Of a stretch of 64,000 nucleotides of DNA, positions 43,837 through 52,884 are shown one piece after another. Source of the DNA: Haloimpatiens sp042688525 (GTDB taxonomy: Bacteria > Bacillota > Clostridia > Clostridiales > Clostridiaceae); contig NZ_JBHWAB010000001.1 of the NCBI RefSeq assembly GCF_042688525.2, positions 434,001 through 498,000 of the forward strand, in the 5' to 3' direction. Under the pieces are notes generated by a model. That model made no database searches. It saw nothing but the letters and a program-made list of their open reading frames with translations, and had not been told where the DNA came from. The translations under genes were made by a program, and so were the position numbers. Within the stretch, counting starts at the first letter, position 1; every line of letters starts with the position of its first letter.

Positions 43837-45122
43837 GTTGGTATAGGCAAGTAAAAAGTTTATTTACAATAAGTTTGATAATATTTTCTTATATAATATG
43901 GAGTGTACTCAGTTATATAGTATTTTCTAATAAAGTTAATTTTAATATTATGATAAGTTTTTTATGTACTACTATACTTATGCAATATTTAAATTTTAAA
44001 ACAGAAAATAAGTTGATATCTATAATAATTCCATCAGCTTTAGCTATACCTATATTATTTTTTAGTTATAGAGGCAATGGATTGATTTTAAATTTAATTT
44101 TTAATATTATAGTACTTATTTTTTTATATAAAATAGAAGAAGATTTGGTAGATTATCTTATGGCAAAAGAGATGGTTAAAAAATGTATTTTAATATTAAT
44201 AGTTATTGGTGCCATAGGATTAATAAGTGGATTTAATCTTACTAAGAGTTCTTTTAGATTTTATCTTATGTATATCATTGCAGCTTTGATTTTTTTAAGA
44301 GAGATTAGAAAATACAGTTATAATATAATGAATAAGAAATCAATAATAGTAAACATATTAATATCGGTAGGTATATTTTTGTTATCTAGTGATGGTATAT
44401 TTAATATTTTTATAAAATTAATTAGTAATGTAAAGCATGGTTTTGATTTCCTTGTTGAAAAGTTAATATGGGGTATGGTATATGTTTTAGAAAAACCTAT
44501 GATGTTTTTTATTGAAAAACTTAAATCACTAAGGAGTCCAATTGTGGGTAAAATATTAAAAGCATCTAAAACAAAAGCTAAAACAAAAACAAAAACTATA
44601 ATTCATAATAATCAATCTACAAGTATACCAGAATGGATGTTTATTTTAATAAAAATTTTATTTGCTATATTTATAGTTTGGGTAGTATTTAAAATAATAA
44701 GAAATATCTCATCACTAATGAGTAAAAATAATGAAAATGCATTAGTAATATCAGAAGAAAAAGAAAAAATAGAAAGTAAAAAGGGAAAAAAGAAATTTAC
44801 AAAAAAAATTGTCAATATGTTTAGAAATCAAACCGCTAAAGAGAAAATATTAAATATATATCGACAATTTCAAATTAGAACTAAAGAAAAGGATATATTT
44901 AGATATTATATGACAGCTTCTCAATTAAAAAATGCAACTAAAGTTAATATAAATACAAAGGAGGATGTTAATAAAGACTTAGAGAGTCTTACTAATATAT
45001 ATAATGAAACAAAATTTTCTGTGCACGAAATAAATAGTTCTAAAGAAAAAATTGCTAGATATAACGTAAAAACAATAATAAGTATGTTAAGGAATAATAA
45101 TAAATATAAAAAAACAAAATAA
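43833..45122 (+). CDS. Membrane protein of the MoxR-DUF58 cluster (DUF4129-like C-terminus)
   Basis: A 429-residue protein with about seven hydrophobic segments in the first 200 residues, then one around 265-285. It ends in a long Lys-rich cytoplasmic tail containing KILNIYRQFQIRTKEK and TASQLKNATKV, which resembles DUF4129. In related clusters the third gene encodes a transglutaminase-core membrane protein; here I see no Cys/His/Asp catalytic set, so only the membrane scaffold and C-terminal domain remain. It starts inside the DUF58 gene's last codons. Function unknown. Confidence 0.6.
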   Translation: MSWYRQVKSLFTISLIIFSYIIWSVLSYIVFSNKVNFNIMISFLCTTILMQYLNFKTENKLISIIIPSALAIPILFFSYRGNGLILNLIFNIIVLIFLYKIEEDLVDYLMAKEMVKKCILILIVIGAIGLISGFNLTKSSFRFYLMYIIAALIFLREIRKYSYNIMNKKSIIVNILISVGIFLLSSDGIFNIFIKLISNVKHGFDFLVEKLIWGMVYVLEKPMMFFIEKLKSLRSPIVGKILKASKTKAKTKTKTIIHNNQSTSIPEWMFILIKILFAIFIVWVVFKIIRNISSLMSKNNENALVISEEKEKIESKKGKKKFTKKIVNMFRNQTAKEKILNIYRQFQIRTKEKDIFRYYMTASQLKNATKVNINTKEDVNKDLESLTNIYNETKFSVHEINSSKEKIARYNVKTIISMLRNNNKYKKTK

Positions 45123-45306
45123 CATAAAAAGGAAATTTTAACAAATATTCTGAAAATTAATGTGAAGTTTTTGTCAAAATGCAAATTTAATTTTAAAATA
45201 TGTCAGTTTAAAGGGATAAATTTTTTGTTTTATCTATTAAGAATTGACATATTTTTTTAAAAAACAGTGGTATTATTTAAATAAAGAAGTTATGGGGGGA
45301 AGGTTG

Positions 45307-45654
45307 ATGTTAGTAGTAGAAAATATGAGTAGAAAGTTGCAAGAAGATAAGGTGACCCGTAATTATTTTTACAGAGTAGTTAAAGATGATATTGTACTTA
45401 CTTTAAAAGGGAATAGCAAGAAAGTTCAAGTATATGGTATAGAAATTGAAAGACAGGATATGGTAGATGACAATGTAGTTAAAATAGAGAGAGATTGTGT
45501 AAAAGTAATAAGTACACATAGAAATAAAGTACATAGTCTCATGAAAAAGTTATATAATGGTGTTGTATCTCCTATTCATTTAGTAGATATTTTAGGTGAA
45601 GATATAGATGAATGTGTAAATGATTTTGAATATGTGCTTACTGAAATATGTTAA
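45307..45654 (+). CDS. Small conserved clostridial protein, function unknown
   Basis: A 115-residue soluble protein starting MLVVENMSRKLQEDKVTRNY, with alternating beta strands in the middle (IVLTLKG, VQVYGIEIER) and a C-terminal helix-rich part (SLMKKLYNGVVSPIHLVDIL). It resembles short clostridial proteins of a DUF6514-like type, an assignment I hold loosely. ATG 45307 is preceded by GGGGGGAAGG, a far better binding site than that of the upstream in-frame ATG 45244. No Cys cluster, signal peptide or membrane segment. It stands alone with its own terminator. Confidence 0.65.
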   Translation: MLVVENMSRKLQEDKVTRNYFYRVVKDDIVLTLKGNSKKVQVYGIEIERQDMVDDNVVKIERDCVKVISTHRNKVHSLMKKLYNGVVSPIHLVDILGEDIDECVNDFEYVLTEIC

Positions 45655-45682
45655 TGAAGGAATACAATTCCTTCATTTTAAT
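45653..45682 (+). terminator. Terminator after the small conserved gene
   Basis: An 11-bp perfect stem (aatgaaggaat / attccttcatt) with a 3-base loop and T-rich tail; its first base is the last base of the stop codon. Confidence 0.8.
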
Positions 45683-45803
45683 ATTTGGTTTATTATGTAG
45701 TATAATTTATAATAATTATACATAATTATAGGGCCTATTATTGTTAATTTTAACATAAATTATAATTATATATAATATCTGTGCATAGAAAGGGGGGAGA
45801 GTA

Positions 45804-46208
45804 TTGATATGGGGTGTAGGAATAGATATTGTTGAGATTAAGAGAATAGGATCAGCAGTTAATAAAAGCAAGAACTTTTTAGAGAAAATATTAAATGAAC
45901 AAGAGATACAATACTTAGCCAAAAGAAACTTAAGATGTGAGTATATAGCTGGAAGATTTGCTGCAAAAGAGGCTGTAGCTAAAGCATTAGGAACAGGTTT
46001 TAGAGGATTTAATTTCAAAGATATAATAATAGAGAATACTAACTTAGGTAAGCCTGTTGTAATTTTAAAAAATAAAGCTAAAGATATTGCTAGTAAAAAA
46101 GGAAAATATAATATTCATTTAAGTATTTCTCACAGCAATGATAATGCTATAGCATATGCTGTTTGGGAGGTGTATGATTATGAGAATAGGAACAGCTCAA
46201 ATGAGTAG
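45804..46208 (+). CDS. acpS: Holo-[acyl-carrier-protein] synthase AcpS
   Basis: AcpS transfers 4'-phosphopantetheine from CoA to acyl carrier protein. The 134-residue protein begins MIWGVGIDIVEIKRI, with the metal-binding Asp at residue 8, and has GRFAAKEAVAKALGTGF, which holds the catalytic Glu and Lys, then LSISHSNDNAIAYAV at the end. Start is TTG 45804, with GGGGGGAG just upstream; the nearby ATG is out of frame. It overlaps the nnr gene by about 29 bases, so the two are co-translated. Confidence 0.93.
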   Translation: MIWGVGIDIVEIKRIGSAVNKSKNFLEKILNEQEIQYLAKRNLRCEYIAGRFAAKEAVAKALGTGFRGFNFKDIIIENTNLGKPVVILKNKAKDIASKKGKYNIHLSISHSNDNAIAYAVWEVYDYENRNSSNE

Positions 46209-47682
46209 AAGAATAGATAAAATATGTATTGAAACACTAAAAATACCAAGCTTAGTTCTTATGGAAAATGCAGCATTGAGAGTAGTAAATAATATAGATT
46301 TTGAAAAATTTAATTCTTTTGTAGTTGTATGTGGAAAAGGTAATAATGGTGGAGATGGGCTAGCAATTGCAAGACATCTATTCATATTACAAAAAAATGT
46401 GGAAATTTTTTTAATCGGTAGTGAAAAAGGACTAAGCACAGATTCTAAAGTTAATTATGATATACTTGTAGAAATGGGAGTCAAAATTAATATTGTAAGT
46501 AATATGAATGATTTATATAAATTTAGGAATTACATAAATGCAAGTGATGTAGTAATTGATTGTATTTTTGGCACAGGACTTACTAGAAAAGTAGAAGGTA
46601 TATATGAACATGTTATATCAATAATCAATGAAAATAGTACATATACAATTTCAGTTGATATTCCTTCAGGATTAAATTCAGATAGTGGAAATGTACAAGG
46701 AATTTCTGTTATAGCCCAAAAAACCGTATCTTTTCAATTATATAAAAAAGGATTTTTACATTATAGTTCTAATAAAATAGCTGGTAAAATAATAGTAGAA
46801 AATATTGGAGTTCCTAAAAAAGTTATAGAAGAAGTATGTGATAGGGATTTTGTAATTGAAAAGGGAATGATTAAAAAATCTATAAAATCAAGGCAAAAAT
46901 ATTCTCATAAAGGAAATTTTGGTAGAGTTTTAATAATAGCAGGTTCCACTGGCTTTAGCGGAGCAGCGTATATAAGTACTCAGACAGCAGTTAGAAGTGG
47001 GGCAGGTTTAATTACTTTAGCATGTCCTAAAGAAATACAAAATATATTAAGTTGTAAACTTACTGAAGCTATGACCATTAATTTGGAAGATGAAGAAAAA
47101 TTAAATGAAATGATACAAAACAGTAATGTTATAGCGTTAGGACCTGGTATGGGTAATAATAATAAGACATATGACATACTTAATAATGTTATAGAAAAAG
47201 CAGAATGTCCAATAGTAATTGATGCAGATGCAATAAATGTTTTACAACAAAATATTCATATTTTAAAGGAATCAAAAAACAAGATTATTGTTACTCCGCA
47301 TCCAGGTGAGATGTCTAGATTAACAGGAATTTCTATAAAGGATATAAACAAAAATAGGTTGGATGTTGCTAAAAATTTTGCACTTGAAAATAATGTTATT
47401 GTTTTATTAAAAGGTTATAATACGATTATTACAGATGGAAAAACAACTTTAATAAATTCTACAGGTACAAGTGCTATGGCAAACGGTGGAATGGGAGATT
47501 GTTTAACTGGTATGATTACAGCTTTAATTGCTCAAGGATATGATTCCTTAGAAGCTGCATATATTTCAGCATATGTACATGGCTATTGTGGAGACAAGTT
47601 GTCTACAGATATGTTTTGTGTCAATGCTTCACATATTTTAGAACAAATACCGTTTGTTTTGAAAGAAATTAAAAATAGTTAA
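46180..47682 (+). CDS. nnr: Bifunctional NAD(P)H-hydrate epimerase/dehydratase
   Basis: This enzyme repairs NAD(P)H damaged by hydration. The N-terminal YjeF epimerase domain (about residues 1-210) has VVCGKGNNGGDGLAIARHL and IDCIFGTGLTRKVEG. The C-terminal ADP-dependent dehydratase domain (about 220-500) has GNFGRVLIIAGSTGFSGAAY, VIALGPGMG, TPHPGEMSRLTG and the phosphate loop TGTSAMANGGMGDCLTGMI. At about 500 aa it is full length. ATG 46180 is chosen because GGGAGG at 46165-46170 is 9 bases upstream; ATG 46174 and 46156 also lie in frame. It follows acpS, a common pairing. Confidence 0.92.
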   Translation: MRIGTAQMSRRIDKICIETLKIPSLVLMENAALRVVNNIDFEKFNSFVVVCGKGNNGGDGLAIARHLFILQKNVEIFLIGSEKGLSTDSKVNYDILVEMGVKINIVSNMNDLYKFRNYINASDVVIDCIFGTGLTRKVEGIYEHVISIINENSTYTISVDIPSGLNSDSGNVQGISVIAQKTVSFQLYKKGFLHYSSNKIAGKIIVENIGVPKKVIEEVCDRDFVIEKGMIKKSIKSRQKYSHKGNFGRVLIIAGSTGFSGAAYISTQTAVRSGAGLITLACPKEIQNILSCKLTEAMTINLEDEEKLNEMIQNSNVIALGPGMGNNNKTYDILNNVIEKAECPIVIDADAINVLQQNIHILKESKNKIIVTPHPGEMSRLTGISIKDINKNRLDVAKNFALENNVIVLLKGYNTIITDGKTTLINSTGTSAMANGGMGDCLTGMITALIAQGYDSLEAAYISAYVHGYCGDKLSTDMFCVNASHILEQIPFVLKEIKNS

Positions 47683-47753
47683 GATGAAATTAGAATATTG
47701 ATGACTTCAAAACAATAATAATTAATTATGAAGATATGTTTTGGAGGATTAAT

Positions 47754-48353
47754 ATGAAAAATACTAAAAAGGTGTTAATTTTAATTTTAATAATAGTTTT
47801 ATGTGTGATAAGTATATTATATTTTAAAGGAAAAGGTAAAAAAACAAATGACATGAATGATGTAACAAATATATTAAAAGAAATTAAAAGTTATACTAGC
47901 GATGTAGATATTGAAATAGTAAATGATAAACAAACTTTAAAATATAAAATAAAACAAACTTATAGTAAAAATGAAATATATAAAATCAGGTTGGAAAATA
48001 ATAGAGTGCTTTCTTATGAAAAAGGTAATATATATGTAGATGATATAGAAAATAATCGTAAGTATGTTATAAACGAAAATTTAGATAGTGTTTTCAAATT
48101 AACATTCATTGAAAAGTATATTAAATTACTATATACTAATGAAAATATAAAATACAATTATAAGGATGTAAATGGTAAAAAATATGTTGCTGTAACATTA
48201 GATTTACCAGGCATGAATAAAAATTTAAGCAAAGGAGTTTTATATATAGAAAATAAAACTCAGTATCCTAGTAAACTTATAATTTATGATGAAAACAATA
48301 AAGAAAGAATCAGAATAACTTATAAAAATTTAAAAGTCAATATACTTAAGTAG
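47754..48353 (+). CDS. GerS-like membrane-anchored protein
   Basis: A 199-residue protein with an N-terminal hydrophobic anchor (about residues 6-23) and an extracytoplasmic beta-rich domain with the pattern of GerS/LolA-like folds (TLKYKIKQTYSKNEIYKIRLENNRVLSYEKGNIYVDD, and KNLSKGVLYIENKTQYPSKLIIYD). In Clostridioides difficile the germination lipoprotein gene gerS lies directly before the alanine racemase gene alr2, the same order as here, where alr starts 16 bases downstream. There is a Cys in the anchor (IVLC) but not a clean lipobox. GGAGG precedes ATG 47754; ATG 47736 would be a longer form. Assignment rests on shape and context. Confidence 0.6.
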   Translation: MKNTKKVLILILIIVLCVISILYFKGKGKKTNDMNDVTNILKEIKSYTSDVDIEIVNDKQTLKYKIKQTYSKNEIYKIRLENNRVLSYEKGNIYVDDIENNRKYVINENLDSVFKLTFIEKYIKLLYTNENIKYNYKDVNGKKYVAVTLDLPGMNKNLSKGVLYIENKTQYPSKLIIYDENNKERIRITYKNLKVNILK

Positions 48354-48369
48354 GATAGAGGTGGGATTA

Positions 48370-49530
48370 ATGTTTAGGCATTTAAGGCCGGTTTGGGCAG
48401 AAATTAATCTAGATAATTTAGCAAGTAATATGAGAGAAATAAGAAGAGTTTGTGAAAGTAGAGATATAATTGCAGTAGTTAAGGCAGATGCATATGGACA
48501 TGGAGCCTTAGATGTTGCACCAGTATTTTTAGAAAATGGTGCTAATAGATTAGCAGTTGCAGTAATTAGTGAGGCAGTAGAACTTAGAAGAGGTGGAATT
48601 GAATGTCCAATAATGATATTAGGATTTACTCCACCTAACTTAATCGATAATATATTAAGATATGATATAGAACAAACAGTATATTCATATGATTTTGTTT
48701 ATGAATTATCACAAATGGCTAAGAAAAAGAATAAAATAGCTAAAATTCATATAGCTTTAGATACTGGTATGGGGAGAATCGGTTTTTTGCCAAATGAAAA
48801 AAGTATAGAAGAGGTATATAAAATTAGTAAATTGCCAAATATAATAATTGAAGGGTTATTTTCACACTTTTCTTGTGCTGATGAAGAAGACAAAACCTAT
48901 ACACATAAACAAATTGAAAGATATAATTGGTTTTATGATAAATTAATAGAAAAAAATATAAAAGTAAATACAAGACATATAGGTAATAGTGCGGCAATAA
49001 TTGATTTTCCTGAGGTGCATTTTGAAGCAGTCAGACCTGGTATAATCCAGTATGGGTACTATCCATCAGATGAAGTAAATAAAAACAAAATAAAGTTGAA
49101 ACCAGCCATGTCATTAAAAACTAATGTGGTACATATAAAGAAGGTACCTAAGGGAGAATATATAGGATATGGTAGAAAATTTAAAACCAAAAATGATAGT
49201 GTTATAGCTACTTTACCCGTTGGCTATGCAGATGGTTATACAAGACTTTTGTTTAATAAGGGTAAAGTTATAATAAATGGTAAGTTTGCTCCTGTGGTAG
49301 GACGTATATGTATGGATCAATGTATGATTGATATTACTAACATTAAAGATGTAAAAGTGGGTACTGATGTTATATTGATAGGTCAAGCTGAAGATATAAA
49401 ATTTGATGCTGAAGATGCAGCTGCATTATTAGATACAATAAGTTACGAAGTGGTTTGTATGATTAGTAAAAGGGTACCTAGAGTTTACATAAAAGATGAT
49501 AGAGTTGTAAAAATAAGAAATTATGTATAA
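48370..49530 (+). CDS. alr: Alanine racemase
   Basis: Alr interconverts L- and D-alanine for peptidoglycan, using pyridoxal phosphate. The 386-residue protein has the PLP lysine in IAVVKADAYGHGALDV (Lys38 from this start), HIALDTGMGRIGF, NIIIEGLFSHFSCAD, and the second catalytic Tyr in GEYIGYGRKFKT, with LPVGYADGYTRLL and VVGRICMDQCMIDIT after it. ATG 48370 follows GAGGTGGG; GTG 48361 is an alternative. It is probably co-transcribed with the GerS-like gene and possibly with mazEF downstream, the usual Firmicute order. Confidence 0.95.
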   Translation: MFRHLRPVWAEINLDNLASNMREIRRVCESRDIIAVVKADAYGHGALDVAPVFLENGANRLAVAVISEAVELRRGGIECPIMILGFTPPNLIDNILRYDIEQTVYSYDFVYELSQMAKKKNKIAKIHIALDTGMGRIGFLPNEKSIEEVYKISKLPNIIIEGLFSHFSCADEEDKTYTHKQIERYNWFYDKLIEKNIKVNTRHIGNSAAIIDFPEVHFEAVRPGIIQYGYYPSDEVNKNKIKLKPAMSLKTNVVHIKKVPKGEYIGYGRKFKTKNDSVIATLPVGYADGYTRLLFNKGKVIINGKFAPVVGRICMDQCMIDITNIKDVKVGTDVILIGQAEDIKFDAEDAAALLDTISYEVVCMISKRVPRVYIKDDRVVKIRNYV

Positions 49531-49669
49531 ACATATATTAGTTTCTTTAAAATACTTGTAGAAAAATGGGGTAGATGGGCGCAAAATCTTTGACATATTG
49601 ACAGATAGAGTTATAATTGTAGTAGAAATACATAATCCAATGGAATATATAGGAGGTATTAAGTTTTAT

Positions 49670-49986
49670 ATGTCAGGCTCAAAGAGATTAGTTGTTAACC
49701 TCTCAGAAAAACTATTTAATGAATTTAATGAAGCATTAAAAAAAGATTCCAAAAAAGAAGTGAATTTATTAGGGAAGCTATAATATTATATATTGAGGAG
49801 AAAAAAAAGTTAAGCTGTGAAGAGATGAGAAAAGGATATTTAGAAATGGCTCAGCTTAACTTAGAATTATCTGAATATGGTTTTGATGCAGACATGGAAG
49901 ATTTAAAAGAATATGAAGCCATGCTTTCGGAGAGTGATTTGCCTGATGACACTAGTAGTAAAAAGAGGAGATATATTCTATGCTGA
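49670..49986 (+). pseudogene. mazE: MazE-type antitoxin with a one-base frameshift
   Basis: From ATG 49670, behind AGGAGG, the frame reads MSGSKRLVVNLSEKLFNEFN, a ribbon-helix-helix start, then goes off after an A run and stops at 49783 (37 codons). In the -1 frame from A49756 the sequence continues as KRSEFIREAIILYIEEKKKL, MRKGYLEMAQLNLEL and on to a stop at 49984-49986, exactly the second half of MazE/EndoAI-type antitoxins. Six A at 49751-49756 stand where seven would restore the frame. This is a true mutation, a sequencing error, or a site for slippage. The intact mazF next door makes a simple null allele surprising. Confidence 0.85.
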
Positions 49987-50296
49987 TTTGAGTCCTGTTG
50001 TGGGCTCTGAACAAGGAGGAGTAAGACCTGTCATCATTATACAAAATGATGTGGGTAATAAATACAGTCCTACAGTAATAATTGCAGCAATTACCTCACA
50101 AATCAATAAAGCAAAACTTCCTACTCATGTAGAGATATCATCTGAGGAATATGGATTAAATAGGGATTCTGTAGTTTTACTAGAACAAATTAGGACATTA
50201 GATAAAAGAAGACTTAAAGAAAAAATAGGACACATGACAGATGAAGATATGAAAAAAGTTGATGACTCACTTTTGATAAGTATAGGACTAAAATAG
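49946..50296 (+). CDS. mazF: MazF-type endoribonuclease toxin
   Basis: A 116-residue mRNA interferase of the PemK/MazF family: VKRGDIFYADLSPVVGSEQGGVRPVIIIQND at the start, with the catalytic Arg at residue 27 and Thr at residue 50 in AAITSQ, and VLLEQIRTLDKRRL further on. It cuts single-stranded RNA at short sequences and is held in check by MazE. ATG 49946 lies inside the (shifted) mazE frame and overlaps it by 41 bases; the family always begins close to this LVVKRGD segment. All key residues are intact, so the toxin should be active unless MazE is still made. Confidence 0.93.
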   Translation: MTLVVKRGDIFYADLSPVVGSEQGGVRPVIIIQNDVGNKYSPTVIIAAITSQINKAKLPTHVEISSEEYGLNRDSVVLLEQIRTLDKRRLKEKIGHMTDEDMKKVDDSLLISIGLK

Positions 50297-50308
50297 ATAG
50301 ATGTTATA

Positions 50309-50341
50309 AAATAAGAGCTTCATGTAAGCTCTTATTTTTTA
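50309..50341 (+). terminator. Terminator of mazEF
   Basis: A 12-bp stem (aaataagagctt / aagctcttattt) with a short loop and a run of T. Confidence 0.9.
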
Positions 50342-50527
50342 TGATTTTTAGTATATTTTACTTAGCATAAAGTAAAATAAAAATATGGAACTTTGGAGAA
50401 ATAATAAAATCAAGTATTTTCCATATCACACTAAAATAAAAAATTATAACAAAATTTCATAAAAAAAATTTTTATTTTGTACATTATATTGATATAATAA
50501 GAATGAATAAAATTAGGAGGGATCATT

Positions 50528-51352
50528 ATGGAAGTTAATACAAAAGAACTTCAAAATATAGCAAAGACCATAAGAAAAGACATAGTAACTATGTTAACTG
50601 AATCTGCTTCAGGTCATCCAGGCGGATCATTATCAGCAGTAGAAATAGTAACAAGTTTATATTTCAATGAAATGAATATAGATTGTAAAAATCCTCATGA
50701 TCCAAATAGAGATAGATTTGTATTATCTAAAGGTCATGCAGTACCAGTACTTTACAGTGCTTTAGCTAGAAAAGGCTTTTTTGATGCTAGTGAATTAAAA
50801 ACTTTAAGAAAAATGGGATCTAAACTTCAAGGACATCCAAATATGAATTATGTACCAGGAATTGATATGTCAACTGGTTCATTAGGTCAAGGAATTTCCT
50901 CAGCTGTTGGAATGGCTATGGCAGGAAAACTTGATAAAAAAGATTATAGAGTATATACATTACTTGGTGATGGAGAATTAGCAGAAGGTGAAGTTTGGGA
51001 AGCATCTATGTGTGCTAGTCATTATAAATTAGATAATTTAACTGCTTTTGTAGACAATAACGGTTTACAGATAGATGGAAAATGTGAAGATGTTATGAAT
51101 TCAAACCCAATAGATGATAAATTTAAAGCTTTTGGTTGGCATGTTATAAAAATAGATGGACATGATTTTACACAAATCATAAATGCAATAGAAGAAGCAA
51201 AGAATACTAAAGATAAACCTACAGTTGTTATTTGTAAAACTGTAAAAGGTAAAGGTGTTTCATTTATGGAAAATGAAGCAGGATGGCATGGTTCAGCACC
51301 TAATATGGAACAATGTGAACAGGCATTAAAAGAAATTGGGGGTGAAAACTAA
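50528..51352 (+). CDS. Transketolase, N-terminal subunit
   Basis: The TPP-binding half of a split transketolase, which moves two-carbon ketol units between sugar phosphates. The 274-residue protein has TESASGHPGGSLSAVEIVTSLYF, DRFVLSKGHAVPVLYSAL and the TPP motif LLGDGELAEGEVWEASMCASHYKLDNLTAFVDNNGLQ. It stops at the A of the C-terminal subunit's start codon (one-base overlap), as in other split transketolases of anaerobes. AGGAGGG precedes the ATG. In clostridia without an oxidative pentose-phosphate branch it supplies pentoses and erythrose-4-phosphate. Confidence 0.94.
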   Translation: MEVNTKELQNIAKTIRKDIVTMLTESASGHPGGSLSAVEIVTSLYFNEMNIDCKNPHDPNRDRFVLSKGHAVPVLYSALARKGFFDASELKTLRKMGSKLQGHPNMNYVPGIDMSTGSLGQGISSAVGMAMAGKLDKKDYRVYTLLGDGELAEGEVWEASMCASHYKLDNLTAFVDNNGLQIDGKCEDVMNSNPIDDKFKAFGWHVIKIDGHDFTQIINAIEEAKNTKDKPTVVICKTVKGKGVSFMENEAGWHGSAPNMEQCEQALKEIGGEN

Positions 51353-52293
51353 TGACTAAAAAAATAGCTACAAGAGAAGCATATGGAAAAACACTTGCTA
51401 AATTAGCAGATGAAAATAAAAATGTAGTTGTTCTTGATGCAGATTTATCAAAATCTACTAAAACAGCAGAATTTAAGAAAGTATGTCCAGAAAGATTTAT
51501 AAATATGGGAATAGCAGAAAGTAATATGATGGCAGTTGCTGCAGGATTATCATCATGTGGTAAGATACCATTTGCGAGTACTTTTGCAATATTTGCTGCT
51601 GGAAGAGCTTTTGAACAAATAAGAAATTCTATTTGTTATCCAAAGTTAAATGTTAAAGTATGTGCAACACATTCAGGTATAACTGTAGGTGAAGATGGAG
51701 CATCACATCAAGCTATTGAGGATATTTCACTTATGAGAAGTATTCCTAATATGACAGTTATTTCACCAAGTGATGCAGTAGAAACAGAAGCAGCTATAAG
51801 AGCTATTGTTGAATATAATGGACCATGTTATGTAAGATTAGGAAGATCAGCTGTTTCAGTTATTAATGATAATCCTGATTACAAATTTGAATTAGGAAAG
51901 GCAGTTAAACTTAGAGAAGGAAAAGATGCTACTATAGTAGCAACTGGAATAATGGTTGAGGCTGCATTAGAAGCTTATAATTTACTTGCAGAAGAAGGTA
52001 TAAAAGCTGAAGTTATAAATATACATACAATAAAACCTATAGATTCTGAGTCAATAACAGAATCAGCTAGAAAAACAGGTGTTGTAATAACAGTAGAAGA
52101 ACACAATATAATAGGTGGACTTGGTTCAGCTGTATGTGAAGTAGTAAGTGAAAATCATCCAGTACCTGTTTTAAGAGTAGGAATCAAAGATACATTTGGG
52201 GAAAGCGGAAAGCCAGCTCAATTACTAGAAAAATATGGACTTACAGCTAAAGATATTGTTAAAGCTGTTAAAAAAGGTCTTCAATTAAAATAA
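51352..52293 (+). CDS. Transketolase, C-terminal subunit
   Basis: The 313-residue partner carries the pyrimidine-binding domain (VLDADLSKSTKTAEFKK, INMGIAESNMMAVAAGLSSCGKIPFASTF, HSGITVGEDGASHQAIEDISLM) and the transketolase C-terminal domain (EEHNIIGGLGSAV). The order and one-base overlap ensure equal amounts of both halves. A terminator follows immediately. Length is typical. Confidence 0.94.
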   Translation: MTKKIATREAYGKTLAKLADENKNVVVLDADLSKSTKTAEFKKVCPERFINMGIAESNMMAVAAGLSSCGKIPFASTFAIFAAGRAFEQIRNSICYPKLNVKVCATHSGITVGEDGASHQAIEDISLMRSIPNMTVISPSDAVETEAAIRAIVEYNGPCYVRLGRSAVSVINDNPDYKFELGKAVKLREGKDATIVATGIMVEAALEAYNLLAEEGIKAEVINIHTIKPIDSESITESARKTGVVITVEEHNIIGGLGSAVCEVVSENHPVPVLRVGIKDTFGESGKPAQLLEKYGLTAKDIVKAVKKGLQLK

Positions 52294-52306
52294 AATATGT
52301 TTAGCA

Positions 52307-52336
52307 AAAAGAAGGAGATATAGTCTCCTTCTTTTA
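52307..52336 (+). terminator. Terminator of the transketolase operon
   Basis: agaaggaga / tctccttct stem with flanking A and T runs. Confidence 0.85.
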
Positions 52337-52501
52337 TTAAATTTGAAGAAAGTTAGTATGAAGTTATAAATTAATAATATGAGAGAAAAATTTTAAGAAA
52401 ATTATAATAATTATTCATTAATGCAATTTTTTATTCATTTTTTAATGAATAAAGATTTTTGTGAATCTTTGTGATATAATTTGTAATTGGGAGTGGTATT
52501 T

Positions 52502-52861
52502 ATGAATTGTTTTATTCAAGATTTAAAAATATGTTTTAAAATGTCATTAAAAATATTTTTAGGAACTTTTGTTGTAGGGATTATAATAGGCGCAATTATC
52601 TCAGCAATATATAAGTCTTTTGGTGGTGCAGAAATTATTAGATGGGGAGCTAGAATAGGAGTATATGCATCATGCTTTGGACTTTTTATATCTGCTATTT
52701 CTTTTTCAAAGAAAAGTCTTATGAGACCACTAGATTATTATGAAGATGAGTGGAAAATATATTTTACAAAATTGAATTTGGCACAAGTTATATTCTTTAT
52801 TTCTTTATTTTGTTTAATATGTTCTGCAGTAATAGATGTAATTGTTTTTTATATCAAATAA
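52502..52861 (+). CDS. Small membrane protein, function unknown
   Basis: A 119-residue protein with three clear hydrophobic segments: about residues 16-37, 48-64 and 94-118. A charged loop (KKSLMRPLDYYEDEWKIYF) lies between the second and third. No family is recognised. ATG 52502 follows GGGAGTGG; the in-frame GTG 52487 is a less likely start. The YitT-family gene begins 93 bases downstream with a possible short leader between, so the genes may be co-transcribed. Confidence 0.65.
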   Translation: MNCFIQDLKICFKMSLKIFLGTFVVGIIIGAIISAIYKSFGGAEIIRWGARIGVYASCFGLFISAISFSKKSLMRPLDYYEDEWKIYFTKLNLAQVIFFISLFCLICSAVIDVIVFYIK

Positions 52862-52884
52862 CTAAAGAAAAATAGGGAGGGGAT

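Noticed and set aside
49748..49760. A classical -1 ribosomal frameshift site in mazE
   Set aside because: The zero-frame codons are TCC AAA AAA GAA, so the heptamer is C AAA AAA and not the X XXY YYZ form; slippage on the A run or an error is more likely.
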